Below, in pieces: positions 11,833 through 22,793 of a DNA stretch of 64,000 bases. Position 1 is the first letter of the stretch. Each line of letters starts with the position of its first letter. The stretch comes from Syncephalis plumigaleata (taxonomy: Eukaryota > Zoopagomycota > Zoopagomycetes > Zoopagales > Piptocephalidaceae). The notes under the pieces are model-generated. The model did not search any database, was not told the DNA's origin, and saw only the letters and a program-made list of their open reading frames with translations. Position numbers and translations under genes: made by a program. Location of the stretch: NCBI GenBank assembly GCA_025201365.1, contig JAIXMF010000010.1:434001-498000 (forward strand), given 5' to 3'.

Positions 11833-12217
11833 AGTTCAAGCTATGACCTATAGAAAGTGCTACAAAACAACTAGACCCTAGATCGCTTCTATTGCTATTA
11901 TATTGACGTATGCAGAAAATACAACACTATATATCGTAAAGGTGAGCCTAGTGTAATCGTATCTAAAACGTGGATAATAAATGGAACAAGCGGTGGTAAT
12001 ATATATTCACGACAACGACGACAACGACGATAACACGAGAGAGAATAGTTGTGATAGTAATGAGTGAAAATGATGGCTAACTAGACAATCCACTTTTAGA
12101 CTCCAATTAGATCAAAATGATGAGCCGCTCTCACTGACCACGTGTGGTAGTCCCCCTCTTTCTTTCAACACCACTTGGGATTCTAGTTAGTGCTTCCCGA
12201 GCATAGCAACAATCGAG
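11833..12217. promoter_or_regulatory. divergent promoter region, AAA ATPase and RPL14
   Basis: 385 bp between two divergent starts. The RPL14 side has a CACGTG-containing stretch near 12139 and a pyrimidine-rich tract (CCCCCTCTTTCTTTC, near 12153-12167) about 50 bases before the ATG, a usual feature of ribosomal protein genes. The rest is AT-rich. No TATA box stands out. Confidence 0.45.
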
Positions 12218-13240
12218 ATGTCGGTAAGTATACAAGAGATGCTAGACTCTAGATAGATATATAGACAGACAACTAGTGAGATGCATAGATGGATGGATGG
12301 ATGGATGCATACATATAGACAATGGATGGATAGGATGATCATGTCACCTACTTAAGTATGATATAGATATATGTATATGCAACTAATATCTTGTTGTTTA
12401 ATGAGATAGAAGAGACTGATGAGCAATACTATACAGATACTAAATGTGATAGTATGGGTTATTATGTTTGTTATTAGTAGTCTACGCTATTATATTACAT
12501 ATATGCATATACATATTTCTATAGTTGCTTGCTAGATTAGTTTACTACTAGTATAGAACTATTGTATAAGGGTGGTGAATATATGCTCTTGATAACTAAT
12601 AACAATGCATTTTATTACATTATAGCCCCAACGTTTTGTCGAGGTCGGCCGTGTTGTTCTTGTGAACTACGGTCCAGATGCCGGTAAGATTGCCGTAATT
12701 GTCGAAATCATCGACCACAACCGCGTAAGTATTTCTTTACATATTTTCTACACAGAGCAACGTTGTATGGAATCTATGATATGCTAAACAAAACTAACTA
12801 TTTTGTCATTCTTTTAATTTACAGGTCCTTATTGATGGTCCCACCACCGGTGTTGGCCGTCAAGGCATTGGTGTCAAGCGTATTGCATTGACCCCTCTCG
12901 TATTGAAGAAGCTACCACGTGCCGTGCGTAGCGGTACCTTGCGCAAAGTGGTTGAAGCTCAAAACCTTGCTGAACAATGGGCCAATACCGCTTGGGCTAA
13001 GAAGCTCGCCACACGCGAAACTCGCAAGTCATTAACCGATTTCGACCGCTTCAAGGTTATGCGCTATAAGAAGCAGGTAAGTAGCACCACATATATATAT
13101 ATATATATGATCGATAGCAATAGATTATATGTATAAGAAATACGTGTTTGTCATCAATTTATTTACATATACGCGATGTCTCTATTTAGGTCCGCAACGT
13201 TGTTAACGTTGAAGTTGCCAAGCTCAAGAAGCAAAAATAA
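12218..13240 (+). CDS. RPL14: 60S ribosomal protein eL14
   Basis: Component of the large ribosomal subunit. Four exons join exactly: 12218-12223 (only Met-Ser), 12626-12724, 12825-13076 and 13190-13240, giving 135 residues, the usual fungal eL14 length. The N-terminal KOW-like part reads [19 protein letters not shown], followed by [12 protein letters not shown] and a conserved GPTTGVGRQ. The basic C-terminal half contains [15 protein letters not shown], typical for the family. The first intron is 402 bp and sits right after the second codon, much longer than the other introns of this window, a position typical of fungal ribosomal protein genes. Codon use is the most biased in the window, as expected for strong expression. 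The short third intron ends in a perfect pyrimidine-AG acceptor. Confidence 0.95.
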
Positions 13241-13695
13241 GATGCTGTTACTTCTTTTTATCGCTTGGATGCATCGTTGCGTTACATGGCTTTTTGCTTT
13301 GCCACACGACAATAAAATGCGTAAAAGCGTGCTTGTAGGCCATTCATTACTATATAATATTGTTAATGTACCGATAAAGGTATACAATAATGCATACATG
13401 TTTTATGAATGAATGATTTACAACGTAATTATTGACATCATTTACTAAAGAGTGCACACTAAGTTATTTCGTTATTATGAGTAATATATACTCGTTCTTT
13501 ACAGAAATACTATTTGAATGGTAAAGAGATAAGCATGCTAGCTACGATTTCCATATATGTTCTCTAGATGGAATGGTCAACTACTAGTTATATCATACCG
13601 ATGACGTTCTTTGTTGATTCTTTTCTTCTTTATCTCTCGCATTTCTTCATTCCTGTTGGCTTGAGCTTTCTCTCTTTTATTTTTCACTTGGCATC
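13241..13695. other. intergenic
   Basis: Spacer between two plus-strand genes. An AATAAA at about 13310 is a likely polyadenylation signal for RPL14. A pyrimidine-rich tract (13600-13690) directly precedes the next ATG and may be its core promoter. Nothing else is seen. Confidence 0.5.
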
Positions 13696-14666
13696 ATGGC
13701 ACTTGACATAATAATCATTAACTGCATTTCAATTCTTGTTTCTCTCGTAACATGCTATCTCTACTTTAAACGGTATCGAAATAGTAAGGGTATCCACTAT
13801 GCTGGACTGTTGGCTATTTCTACGAGTACGTATATAGAGAGGAAGAAGCGTTACTTAGCGAATAGGAACCAGCCGACTAACTTGCTCTTGTAGTCTCGTT
13901 GATTATCGCTATTGTCGCTATCTCCACCAATCGATGGATATGGGAGGCTGATATCGTGTTGGAACTAGCACGTATATTCATCGTACTTCATTTGATATAC
14001 ATTTGGTAATGTATCAACAAAACAAACTCCTCATAATATACTCAGCAACACTGTAGAGCTAATTGTGTGTGTGTGTTTCCCTTTTTTTCCTTTCGTTCTT
14101 CCACTCGTTACAGGCTTGGCTCCATGCAAGGCATGTCGGTTCGTCCGTCACCGGCTGTATTGCAAAAAGGTCTCATGGGTCTATTCTGCGTCTACGTGGT
14201 CTCACAACTTATCAGCGCTATCATTGCCTTGCGCGTGCTTATTGTCATCTCTTTGGTGGCGGCCATTACGCAAGCAGGCTTGTGTGCCTATCTATGGTTA
14301 TGTGCCCGTGGTGCAGGTGTTGGACTAGAGCGAAAACGTACAGTAAGTTACTATTATCGATTTACTATGACATTCATACTTATTGACGTATTTCTGTCCA
14401 TTTAGCAAATGATGCGCGCAGGCCAGTTATCGGCGATCTTTGTGCTTACAAGCTTGTTTAGTCTCGTGGGCCTAAGCTTCGTTGCCTCCATTCTCTTCTG
14501 GGTGTGGATTGGTATCACGCTCTTCCCGGAGGATGCACTGCTATACTTTGGCGATAAGCCAGCCGCCTTTGAATCTGGCGCCGCTTACCACGGATCTAGC
14601 AATGGCATGGCCGCAAATACAGTTGCTGCACCACAGACTGCTTATACTGGCCAGCAAGCTGTTTAA
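13696..14666 (+). CDS. predicted seven-helix membrane protein, family copy B
   Basis: Unrecognised multipass membrane protein of 243 residues from exons 13696-13825, 13894-14005, 14114-14342 and 14406-14666, all in frame. It has a very short N-terminus, about six to seven hydrophobic helices and a short, Gly/Ala-rich tail (about 40 residues). The second intron splits the codon of the Trp that ends the third helix (TG|G) and is followed by a G-S-M motif. The third intron lies between ...KRT and QMM. Both positions match copies A and D, and the Trp intron also matches E and F. Copies B, C and D follow each other on the same strand within 5.2 kb, as expected from tandem duplication. Topology suggests a small receptor or sensor at a membrane. 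No family name can be given from sequence alone. Confidence 0.75.
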
Positions 14667-15316
14667 ACGTAAATGATGATCATTTATTCATCGTTAATAA
14701 ATAAAACTAGATATTGACGACAATTAATGATGAATCGGTCTAGTGGAAAACATTAATGGCGATGACGACAATAACTACGACGAAGTGTCGTGTAACCATG
14801 CGTGCTTATTGCATCACGCAAGTTATTCTCATCATTACAGTGCTTTCATTGCTAATGAATTGCACCAATGAAACGCAGTTTGTCTCGTGGAATGAGCAGT
14901 TCAGATATACGCACATCATCAGTAACATCTTGTGGTTCAGACTGGCTACTACGTGGCTGCAATATCTCAAATCTTGTGGCATTCACGTCTTCTTCTGTTT
15001 TTTCCCCTTCTAATTCGCTTGTTATTATCATTTGTTACTACTTTCTATATAGTTAATTGTTATATAAGTTTCTCTTTGTTTTATTTTACATTTTATATAT
15101 TTATCAGCGATTGTAGACGGACCATCTAATCTATCGGTATATAGGACCGATCATCATTACTTAATAAACGATTAGAATCAAGTGTAGAGCAAGGATTGAT
15201 ACAGCTACGCTTACGACATCTATCCTACTGCGCGCGAAGGATTAGAGAAGGATATTGCATCAACTACTAGGGATTATCATACGTTTGAGTGGCGGAACAG
15301 CATTATCATTACTATC
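14667..15316. other. intergenic, short open frames of doubtful value
   Basis: 650-bp spacer. An AATAAA at about 14699 probably ends copy B. Overlapping plus-strand frames of 62-85 codons (14756-15129) contain one hydrophobic stretch each but share no similarity with the neighbouring family, so I leave them out as genes. They could be a decayed copy. The last 100 bases are the probable promoter of copy C. Confidence 0.4.
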
Positions 15317-16254
15317 ATGTCGGGCAAGAATGGTCATAAACATGAAAAGTACTTTATGCCGCGTAATTCACCGGCAAATCAACTTATAGGTTACATCTAT
15401 ATTGCTACCGCTGCTATCGCTTGCATTCTCTATTTATGGCGATGGTATAAGACACGAAGCAAGATGTACCTACTACTGCTCGTATCCACCATACTAGATC
15501 TCGTGTCTGGTATAGTAGTGGTCGCTACTTTCTTACCATTTAGCACGGTGGCTATACTAGGTGCCCTGTTAGAGGCATTACTCGTCGTTTATCTGATACG
15601 ATCCTACGTTTATTCCATGCGTGAATCGACACCATCATTCCAACATAGCATGGGCGTCTACTTGGTCAATGGTCTATCGCTCATCTATCCTATACTTTAC
15701 CTGGTCACGTTCACCTTTATTACCGTTGCACTTTGTGGATCCTATGTTTTCTTGGGACTATTACTTCCCCTCGTCCTCCTAGCGGTAGTACACGCTATCC
15801 AGCTATTTTATTGTGTATGGCTTTGGCATGCGTATGGCAGCACCACAGTGGATGAAATGAAACTGAAGAAAAAGGCAAGTATCTCTATAGTTATGATACA
15901 AGTTATTGCTGGATTAGCCTTACTTACTGGAATGATATATAGCAATTGCTTACCCTTATCATATTGAGTGGTGTACAAGCGGGTGTCACCATATCAACGA
16001 TACTTAACGTCGGTGTGGCTATTATCGTTTTCAACTGGTTATGGATAGGTACAACGCTACTTGCCACTAATACATTGCTGCACTATCAGACATTATTCGG
16101 TAATGATATTGTTGTTGCTAATAATACTAACATACATGCTGTAATGAATACCGAGGATCATTCGAACAATACCAGTAGTCCACCTAGTGTAATTCAAATG
16201 ACTGAATCGGGAGTGATTGAGGTGACTCCCGCGGATAATACTATCATATCATAA
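15317..16254 (+). CDS. predicted seven-helix membrane protein, family copy C
   Basis: 289-residue multipass protein. Exon 1 (15317-15874) carries five or six helices with a basic N-terminus of about 25 residues. Exon 2 (15943-16254) carries the last helix and a polar tail of about 60 residues with many Asn, Ser and Thr. The frame only joins if the intron 15875-15942 has a GC donor (AAG|GCAAGT) with a normal TAG acceptor. With it the join falls in phase 0 before a Gln, exactly where copies A, B and D have their last intron. Unlike those copies it lacks the intron at the Trp of helix 3, and the motif there is diverged. Read without splicing, exon 1 would run to a stop near 15967 and lose the last helix. 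Membership of the family is based on intron position, topology and neighbourhood. Confidence 0.72.
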
Positions 16255-17432
16255 TTGTCGAGTGGCATTTTTATACATCATAACGTATAATAAAACGTGC
16301 ATCTCTCTTGTGACAATGCTCTCATAATTGAATCATCCGTTTGTAGTACATGTACATGTTTACATACATTTGCTATTGTTGTTGCATTGATACCCAATCT
16401 TTACATGCCAATCTATGGTCTATTTATTACAAAAAGCCATCCCTCTCCACTGTGTCATCATGCATTTTATTGCTTATCATGGTTGATGTACGGCTACAAC
16501 CGAATTATCTCGTGGTTCCTCGTCCTATGCAAAACATGAACTAACCAACCAATAGATGTTAGAACATGAGACGCATGCCATTACCATGAATGAAATTCAA
16601 GAAGGTGAAGAAAAACCGCGATAGGCAAAACTCATACATGTGCGCGCTATAATAACAAGAGAGATACGGGTTGGCGATTGAATACCAATGTACCAAGTAT
16701 CAACTACCCTTTTTCTCGTTGAGTTTTTCTTCACTACTTTCATTGCCCTTACAACTGTAGCATCATCTTTTCTTAATACTTTTGTTGTCACAACAACTGC
16801 TATGCAATACATGTACCAACTATATTCCGTTTGAATTCGCGTAGTTTACAAGATTTAGAATATAAATTAGGTAAGATGAGGAGTGAATTCGCTCAAAAGC
16901 AAGCATAGTAATTGTAAGGAAGCGCACACATTCGTATCTATACATGTATAACATGGATAATATAAGAGCAAATAGTATAGTAATTGAAGGTCAAACATGT
17001 AGCTAATATATTTATTGTATACATGAATGTGCTACTTCTAAAAGATAAATATCGCATCCAGCAAGTCAACTCGCACAGACACTTGGCGTTACTCTTTTAA
17101 GCGGTTCCTCAATAGACATTACTTAATTATTCGGCCGACTTGATAGGATCCGTACATCAATTGTTATCATTGTTATTCAGTTATTCATCCATTGCCTCAG
17201 ACGTGTATAAATATCCTATTACAATAACCGGGTAAGTGATTATCGTTTGTATTATTGACATATCCCTGTAAATGCAGGGATGTCAGTAAGGAGACACTAT
17301 TGTCATCATCATCATCATCATTATTTTGATGTAGTATACATTATGATCTAACGATCGTTGATGTCATCATTCTTTTCATAGCCTAGTTCTGGTCAACTTG
17401 GCCCTGTCTCACTAGATAACAACGTCGAAACA
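16255..17432. other. intergenic
   Basis: 1.2 kb with an AATAAAA signal at about 16290 for copy C and only short frames after it. The stretch 16300-16540 is open in two plus frames with some hydrophobic residues. I see no match to the neighbouring gene family. A CAT/TCA repeat lies near 17300-17323. No tRNA or element is seen. Confidence 0.45.
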
Positions 17433-18817
17433 ATGCATAAAGGCAACATTCTCATACTTAGCAATTTATTGTTCAATCTGGTCGTTGCACTCGCTCATTT
17501 ATATCGACAATGGGAGACAAAGTTAAAGGTGCATTGGCCGTTGTTCTTCGTACATCTCGGTAGGTGCCATCCAGTTTGTGTCGATACTCCTGAATGTTCA
17601 TTCTGCAACATTAGCGCTTGTTATTGCCAATACACTGTTGATACTATTTCAGGTGAATATATTCTTTGTCGGTCCTGCTAGCGGTGTAGTATGTGCTATT
17701 GTCGTGGTGCGACTCTTGTGGAAATGGTAAGCGTAGGCAAATGACACGGACATTGAAGCTAACGATTTGCACGTAGGCTAAGATCCACACGTGTCATTTA
17801 CTCAAAGAGACAGTTTACAGCTTACTGCGGTGTCATCTACTTCTTCTACGTTATTTATCCAGTATGCGGTGTTATATGGTTTACTAGTACCATGCTACCA
17901 TCGGATAGTTTGGAAACGCTTAGTCAAGTGTTTAGTCTCTACACCATTGCAGTGTACATCTACGGTGGCACACAAATAATACAAACTATGTTTGGTCTAT
18001 GGCTTATTGTCGGATTGTGGTCGATGAAAAATGGTAACGTATGTTTTAAACGTGTGGTAAGTAATGTAAACAATACATTGGCAATATACGAATAGTGTTG
18101 TTACTAATCCGATAATAGCAAATGATTAGATTGACGATACTATCTGCACTAATGATCTTGCCTAATATGAGCAATTATCAACTACCATACATATCACCTA
18201 TCATATGGCTAATATGGTCGTGTATTGTATTATGGCCGCGTGCTTTGGCCGACATGAATGAGCCATTAATCTTCAATACGACAAGCATCAATGTTAACAA
18301 TCGTACTAATGGATTGGAACAAGGCAGCTATGAACATGATGGTCCTAATAACACTAATAATAATAATAAGGACAACAAAAATGGATCAAATGATAATCAT
18401 AGTAAGAGCAGCGGTAATGCCAGTGAGACATACAGTTATGGCGGTGCAAGTAGTATGACCACGACCACTCACCCGAACACCGGATCTATGGACGGTGGTA
18501 GTAATTTGCCATCTCCTGTGCGACTCGTCGGACATCTGCCATCGTATGGATCATCAGGATCCGAGGCAATAATAAAACACGCGAGACTCGAGCTACACGC
18601 TTGCCCGAGACGCCCGGCACTTGCATTACATGGTAGATATGGTCGGGCAACATCGCCTGTCACCACCTCGCCCATTACTGCTACATCGAAAAGATTACAC
18701 TGGAGCGATGAATCGACCGAGACATTAGCGATGACTAACGGTGACAGCAGTCCCAGTACTGATTGCTCGCCCAGTCATACACGACCTGTTATAGGTCTGT
18801 TTCATACCACCACATAG
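17433..18817 (+). CDS. predicted seven-helix membrane protein, family copy D
   Basis: Multipass membrane protein with a long polar tail. Clear exons are 17777-18056 and 18119-18817. The upstream exon ends at 17726 in the Trp codon (TG|G), and its last part (about 17564-17726) encodes two helices. The start exon from the ATG at 17433 is in a frame displaced by one from that part. No intron of normal size fits between them, so the first 45 residues are less certain (an indel or a different start is possible). The last intron lies between ...FKRV and QMI in phase 0, as in copies A, B and C. The tail of about 190 residues is Asn/Ser/Thr-rich with few hydrophobic residues and would be cytosolic in a GPCR-like orientation. 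Confidence 0.65.
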
Positions 18818-19511
18818 GATGATCCTAGTTGATATTTGCAGTAATTGTCGATGATTTTACATTATATATTTAATTTACTAATATGACAACTAACTATTAA
18901 TTGTGCTAATTTTAATATAACATAAATGAATGACAAAAACTATAACTAAATGATTCTATTATATGGTAATGCTATTACATGAATTTTGAATAGGATAGGA
19001 ATTAGAGGATATTAATGAGTTACATTTTACTACGTTTTGATCGTCGTAGTATACAAGAACATGATAATAGGACTATGCTTATTGCTTATCATGCTAAAGT
19101 ATATTATAAGGTGGCACTTTGGTATTTGAATGGAACCATCATGTGCGATGCTTCTTGCGTGTAGCTAAGGCAAGTTTCAGATACGAATACAAGTAAATAG
19201 CGGAGATAAATGATTAGAAAATGCCTCATTCGGGATGGCCGTACAACAATACATTGGAATGGCCGAAAAGTTCTTATTTCTAGGATTGTTTTATTGTTGA
19301 ATAGTCACTTGCCTGCCTAGCATGCTTTGATGCGATAACCATCCTGATTGTCCACGTTCTCGTTGTGTTACTGGAATGGTATAATAATAGATTGAAACAT
19401 TAACGCATCCACTACATGTCGTATGATGACACACACACACACGAGGACAGTAAACAGATTGGTACCGATAAATTATGCCTATAGAACATGTGTCCAATTA
19501 CTATATTCGTG
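18818..19511. other. intergenic, left flank of the DIRS-like element
   Basis: AT-rich spacer. The end of copy D should be processed near 18830-18900. Nothing recognisable follows up to the insertion point of the retroelement. A CA tract lies at 19430-19441. The host sequence breaks off at 19511 and resumes at 24018. Confidence 0.5.
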
Positions 19512-19674
19512 CTATTATTGCCTGGGGCCAAAAACTTTATTGAAAATTTGTTAACTATGTGAGCTAATGGGGGGTGAAAGGGAATATTAGTAGGCTAGTG
19601 AGCAAAGAGGAAACCGACAATAAAGGAGAAAAGTTAACTCTCCGCACCAGGCATAAGGGTCTGTGGATGGGTGG

Positions 19675-19803
19675 GAGAGATGGCCAACAAACGAATAAAG
19701 GAGAAAAGTAGTGGTCGCCGGTGAGCTGGACTCACCGGCTCCTTTATAAAGATTTTTGGCCTCTCATCAATAAAACGCTATTTAAAATTAAAATAGCGCT
19801 ATT
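19675..19803 (-). repeat. internal 3'-side copy of the 129-bp split direct repeat
   Basis: Identical to the terminal copy at 23889-24017. It lies about 20 bases downstream of the recombinase stop codon in coding direction. The 163 bases between it and the 3' end (19512-19674) are not part of the repeat, but a 15-base motif beginning AATAAAGGAG recurs there at about 19619. Confidence 0.9.
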
Positions 19804-19824
19804 ATTGCCTATTGTCCGGAGGTC

Positions 19825-20799
19825 TTATAACATGAAGTTATAAAAAGCATAGTCAAATGGATGAGGGACATATTCTGGCCGCGCGTACCTTTGCATCGAG
19901 CTTATGGTCTCCCATAGACCATAATGCATGATTCGCGAAGCGTCTACACCAATACTGTGTGTAGCTGAAGTGAATGTACGTCGAATGCTATGGGACATCA
20001 TCGAATTAGCAACGGCTGCTGGCACGCCCGCTTGCTTTAACACCTCTCTTAGAATCCCCGTAACTGTAACACTGCTCCTAAATATCTCTTTAGAGGAGAA
20101 CACGGGAACCCAAAACGTTGGTTCCGTGTTGTTGATGTATGATGCCGACTCCAGGTATCGGCGAATGAGGGGGGCGGCGATGGTTTTAGTGGTGTCGATG
20201 TTGATAGGCCGTCCAGGTTCATGCGTATGACGCTTAGAACCATGAACCACTACCCGTAGGGTAGGGCCTACCAATTGCACGTCACTCTTCTGAAGTTTCA
20301 TCAGAGAGGACGCGCGCAACCCACACAATAAACCTACTAAAACCACCACCAGGTCGCGCAGCTCCTTTTGGCTTGGAGACTGCGTATCCCCCGACACCAA
20401 TGGGGCCAGCCAGGAGGATGCGAAAAAGTTGTGATTGGAGGATACGGTGGGTCGTTCAGTGTACGACCACGACGCGTATCCTCTCGTTAGTTGTGCAACC
20501 AACGAGCCCTCGATTTCCGGGAAGCCGAGATGCTCGTTGATTGACCGTAGCGCCGAAAGGCGCGATTGAATTGTGGATGGAGCCAGTTCTCGCAGACTGG
20601 CTGTGGCGATGTAAGCTGCTAATGTACCCACCTGCAAAGGGAATGGCGGCTCGTTATGTAACTCACAAAAACGCGTATAATTAGTCACATGCGAAGTGTA
20701 TGTATTCCACGATGCTGCTGTATACTGCCGTTCGAATAACAACATAAGCCGCTCACGCTGCTCATCGCTCACGTTGACAGGTAGATTCAGTTGTTGCAT
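19825..20799 (-). CDS. tyrosine recombinase of the DIRS-like element
   Basis: 324 residues from the Met at 20799. The frame is open much further upstream, overlapping the reverse transcriptase frame, an overlap typical of the order. An N-terminal core-binding helical part is followed by the catalytic domain: an Arg in GLLCGLRASSLMKL, an HSIRR box, an HYG segment and a Tyr in SSMQRYARPE near the end. This is the R..H-x-x-R..H..Y set of the lambda-integrase family. It would integrate the circular DNA at short cores, which fits the CTATT junctions. There is no DDE integrase or protease in the element. Confidence 0.9.
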   Translation of the reverse strand: MQQLNLPVNVSDEQRERLMLLFERQYTAASWNTYTSHVTNYTRFCELHNEPPFPLQVGTLAAYIATASLRELAPSTIQSRLSALRSINEHLGFPEIEGSLVAQLTRGYASWSYTERPTVSSNHNFFASSWLAPLVSGDTQSPSQKELRDLVVVLVGLLCGLRASSLMKLQKSDVQLVGPTLRVVVHGSKRHTHEPGRPINIDTTKTIAAPLIRRYLESASYINNTEPTFWVPVFSSKEIFRSSVTVTGILREVLKQAGVPAAVANSMMSHSIRRTFTSATHSIGVDASRIMHYGLWETISSMQRYARPEYVPHPFDYAFYNFML

Positions 20800-22793
20800 C
20801 CAACTTCGCACCATCTGGGCGCGCAAAGTCTCGCTCCGTCCAACCGGGCTACCAATATCTTCCAAGCGGGATTGACGAGAGGCTCCGGCATTACGTCGGT
20901 GTTGGACAATATGTTCGCCCATACCCGAGGTGAGTCTACCTCCAATGTGGAAACCATCAGCTTGAGCACCAACGGCCACCAAGGTTGACTGGTCCATCTG
21001 GGCAATATGACGGTAGCCTGCGCCTGATCTCTTACCAGCTTGTTGAGGATTACCCCGATGAGTCCGAAAGGAGGGTTGATGAAGTTGTTCTCCCCTTTCC
21101 ATGACCACTGTAGAGCGTCCACTCCTTCGCAGCCATCGTTGACGTTGAGCGAGTTGTAGCGCGGTAGCTGTGCGTTCCACCCGGCTGCGAATCGATCGAT
21201 TGTGTGAGGTCCGTATGCGTCTTCTATCTCTTGAAACATTGCTTTGGGTAGTTGCCAATCTGATTTTTGTATTATTCGCGACAAGAAATCCGCTTCTACG
21301 TTGTATCTTCCTGGCAAATATTGAATCAACCCCAATAGCTGTATCTTGTTTCGTTGACATAGCTCCCATACGCGTCTCACGATGCTGTGCAAGGAAGCGC
21401 TGGAAGATGCGTGTGCATTTAGCGCGCCAATCGATGCCTGCGCGTCCATTCGGGCCTGTGCTGTGGAATTGTGTAGGAAAGTCTTGAAGGCCGTTACGCC
21501 GTATAAAAGCCCCAACGCCTCTCGATGGACAATGTGCAACTCTTTCTCCTCCTCTGACCACTGACCGTAAGCTAATCTTTCCCGTCCTCCTTCTTCCACC
21601 ATTGTCGCTCCCCACCCTTCGTCTGACGCGTCGGTAGTAATGGTGAACTGTGCTGGACGTTGCTTTATCGGTGCGGCTGGCTGATCGCTCACGATTCGTA
21701 AGATTCGTCGCATCTCCCGTATACTGGCGTTGCTGACCTTGACTTTGACCTTCCAACTTTCCTTTCCGCGTAGATCGTTGTATAGCGCTCTGAGATGTAT
21801 CATGATGTATGGAATCGCGTGTCGCGCGGCTATGACAATGCCTGTTACTTGAGCTAACTGCTTTGCGTCGAGCTTTCGCGTTTTCTTGGCACACTCTTTT
21901 AAGGCGTGTAATAAAGTAAACTTTATTTTTTCGCGATACGCGTCGGTTAATTGAAACTCCATCTTTGCAAAATCTAACCGATAACCGAGATGATCTATGA
22001 CTCGCGTAGGTGTCCAAGTACATTTTGTTGGATGCGCTCGTAGACCTAAGCTCCTCAACAATAGCTGTACCTTTTGTGGCCATCTTTCCTTCTTCTGCTG
22101 ATGGTCGAGTAGGATCAGAAAATCGTCCAAGTAAGCTAGACACCGCAGACCTAGCACGCGCAAATGCTGTACCATGGGTCGCATTACCTTGACGAAGAAA
22201 TAAGGAGACAGGTTCCAACCGAACGGTAGAGTCTGATACTGGTAATACCTTCCTAGTATCTTCGTTTGGAAGTACTGTTGCTGACTGGGCCTGATTCCTA
22301 CTGCTAGATAGCCGTCCTTTAAATCGAAGGCGATAGCGGAGTCGTTGGGTTGTGCCAGATATTTTAACACGCGCAGGTCTTCGTATCGCATAGGCATTTC
22401 CTGACAATGCTGATTCAAATAACGTAGGTCGATTATCAGTCGATAGCCTTGCGGTTTGCGAGGAATCAAGAAGGTTGGTGAGACGTATTTGGCTTGACTC
22501 TCTGGGATTTCGATTATTGCACCGGCTTGCAACAACCGTTGAACTTCCAATTCGAGGAACTGGACTTCCGCTGGGTCGCGGGCCTGGTAGGATTGATGAT
22601 GAAAAGGTGAGGGCGCGCCTGCTGCTGCCCAAGGTACCGTCACACCACGCCGGATCCACTTCAACACTCTTCCGTTCGCCCCTATATGATGCCACCGTTT
22701 CCAGGCCGATCTTACACTTAAGTGCAGGGGCCGATCGCCTGGAGGTGGCGAGTTCGAATCAGGCATGACCGGCACCGCCCGCCGGACCGCCAT
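20787..22793 (-). CDS. reverse transcriptase-RNase H polyprotein of the DIRS-like element
   Basis: 668-residue frame. The reverse transcriptase has the FDLKDGYLAVGI block and the catalytic YLDD (around residue 220). An RNase H domain follows, with TTDASDEGWGA as its first motif and the usual Glu and Asp positions after it. The last 200 residues hold a TIDRFA...LPRYNS block and an NPPFGLI motif, the region described as methylase-like in DIRS and PAT elements. Synthesises element DNA from its RNA. Confidence 0.9.
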   Translation of the reverse strand: MAVRRAVPVMPDSNSPPPGDRPLHLSVRSAWKRWHHIGANGRVLKWIRRGVTVPWAAAGAPSPFHHQSYQARDPAEVQFLELEVQRLLQAGAIIEIPESQAKYVSPTFLIPRKPQGYRLIIDLRYLNQHCQEMPMRYEDLRVLKYLAQPNDSAIAFDLKDGYLAVGIRPSQQQYFQTKILGRYYQYQTLPFGWNLSPYFFVKVMRPMVQHLRVLGLRCLAYLDDFLILLDHQQKKERWPQKVQLLLRSLGLRAHPTKCTWTPTRVIDHLGYRLDFAKMEFQLTDAYREKIKFTLLHALKECAKKTRKLDAKQLAQVTGIVIAARHAIPYIMIHLRALYNDLRGKESWKVKVKVSNASIREMRRILRIVSDQPAAPIKQRPAQFTITTDASDEGWGATMVEEGGRERLAYGQWSEEEKELHIVHREALGLLYGVTAFKTFLHNSTAQARMDAQASIGALNAHASSSASLHSIVRRVWELCQRNKIQLLGLIQYLPGRYNVEADFLSRIIQKSDWQLPKAMFQEIEDAYGPHTIDRFAAGWNAQLPRYNSLNVNDGCEGVDALQWSWKGENNFINPPFGLIGVILNKLVRDQAQATVILPRWTSQPWWPLVLKLMVSTLEVDSPRVWANILSNTDVMPEPLVNPAWKILVARLDGARLCAPRWCEVGCNN

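Noticed and set aside
12224-12625. A snoRNA gene inside the first RPL14 intron
   Set aside because: A CTGATGA-like box occurs, but no paired D box, guide stretch or closing stem could be found.
14756-15129. Short hydrophobic frames between copies B and C as an additional family member
   Set aside because: Three overlapping frames are equally open, none shows the Trp-intron or basic-Gln pattern, and no splice join is evident.
20787-22695. The 956-codon open frame of the retroelement as one long protein
   Set aside because: Its first two thirds overlap the reverse transcriptase frame in another phase and show no domain. Only the part from 20799 has recombinase features, so the upstream openness is taken as a shadow.
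22740-22775. GAGTTCGAATC, which resembles the T-loop of a tRNA gene
   Set aside because: It lies in the coding sequence of the DIRS-like element and no acceptor stem, D-arm or anticodon arm can be built around it.
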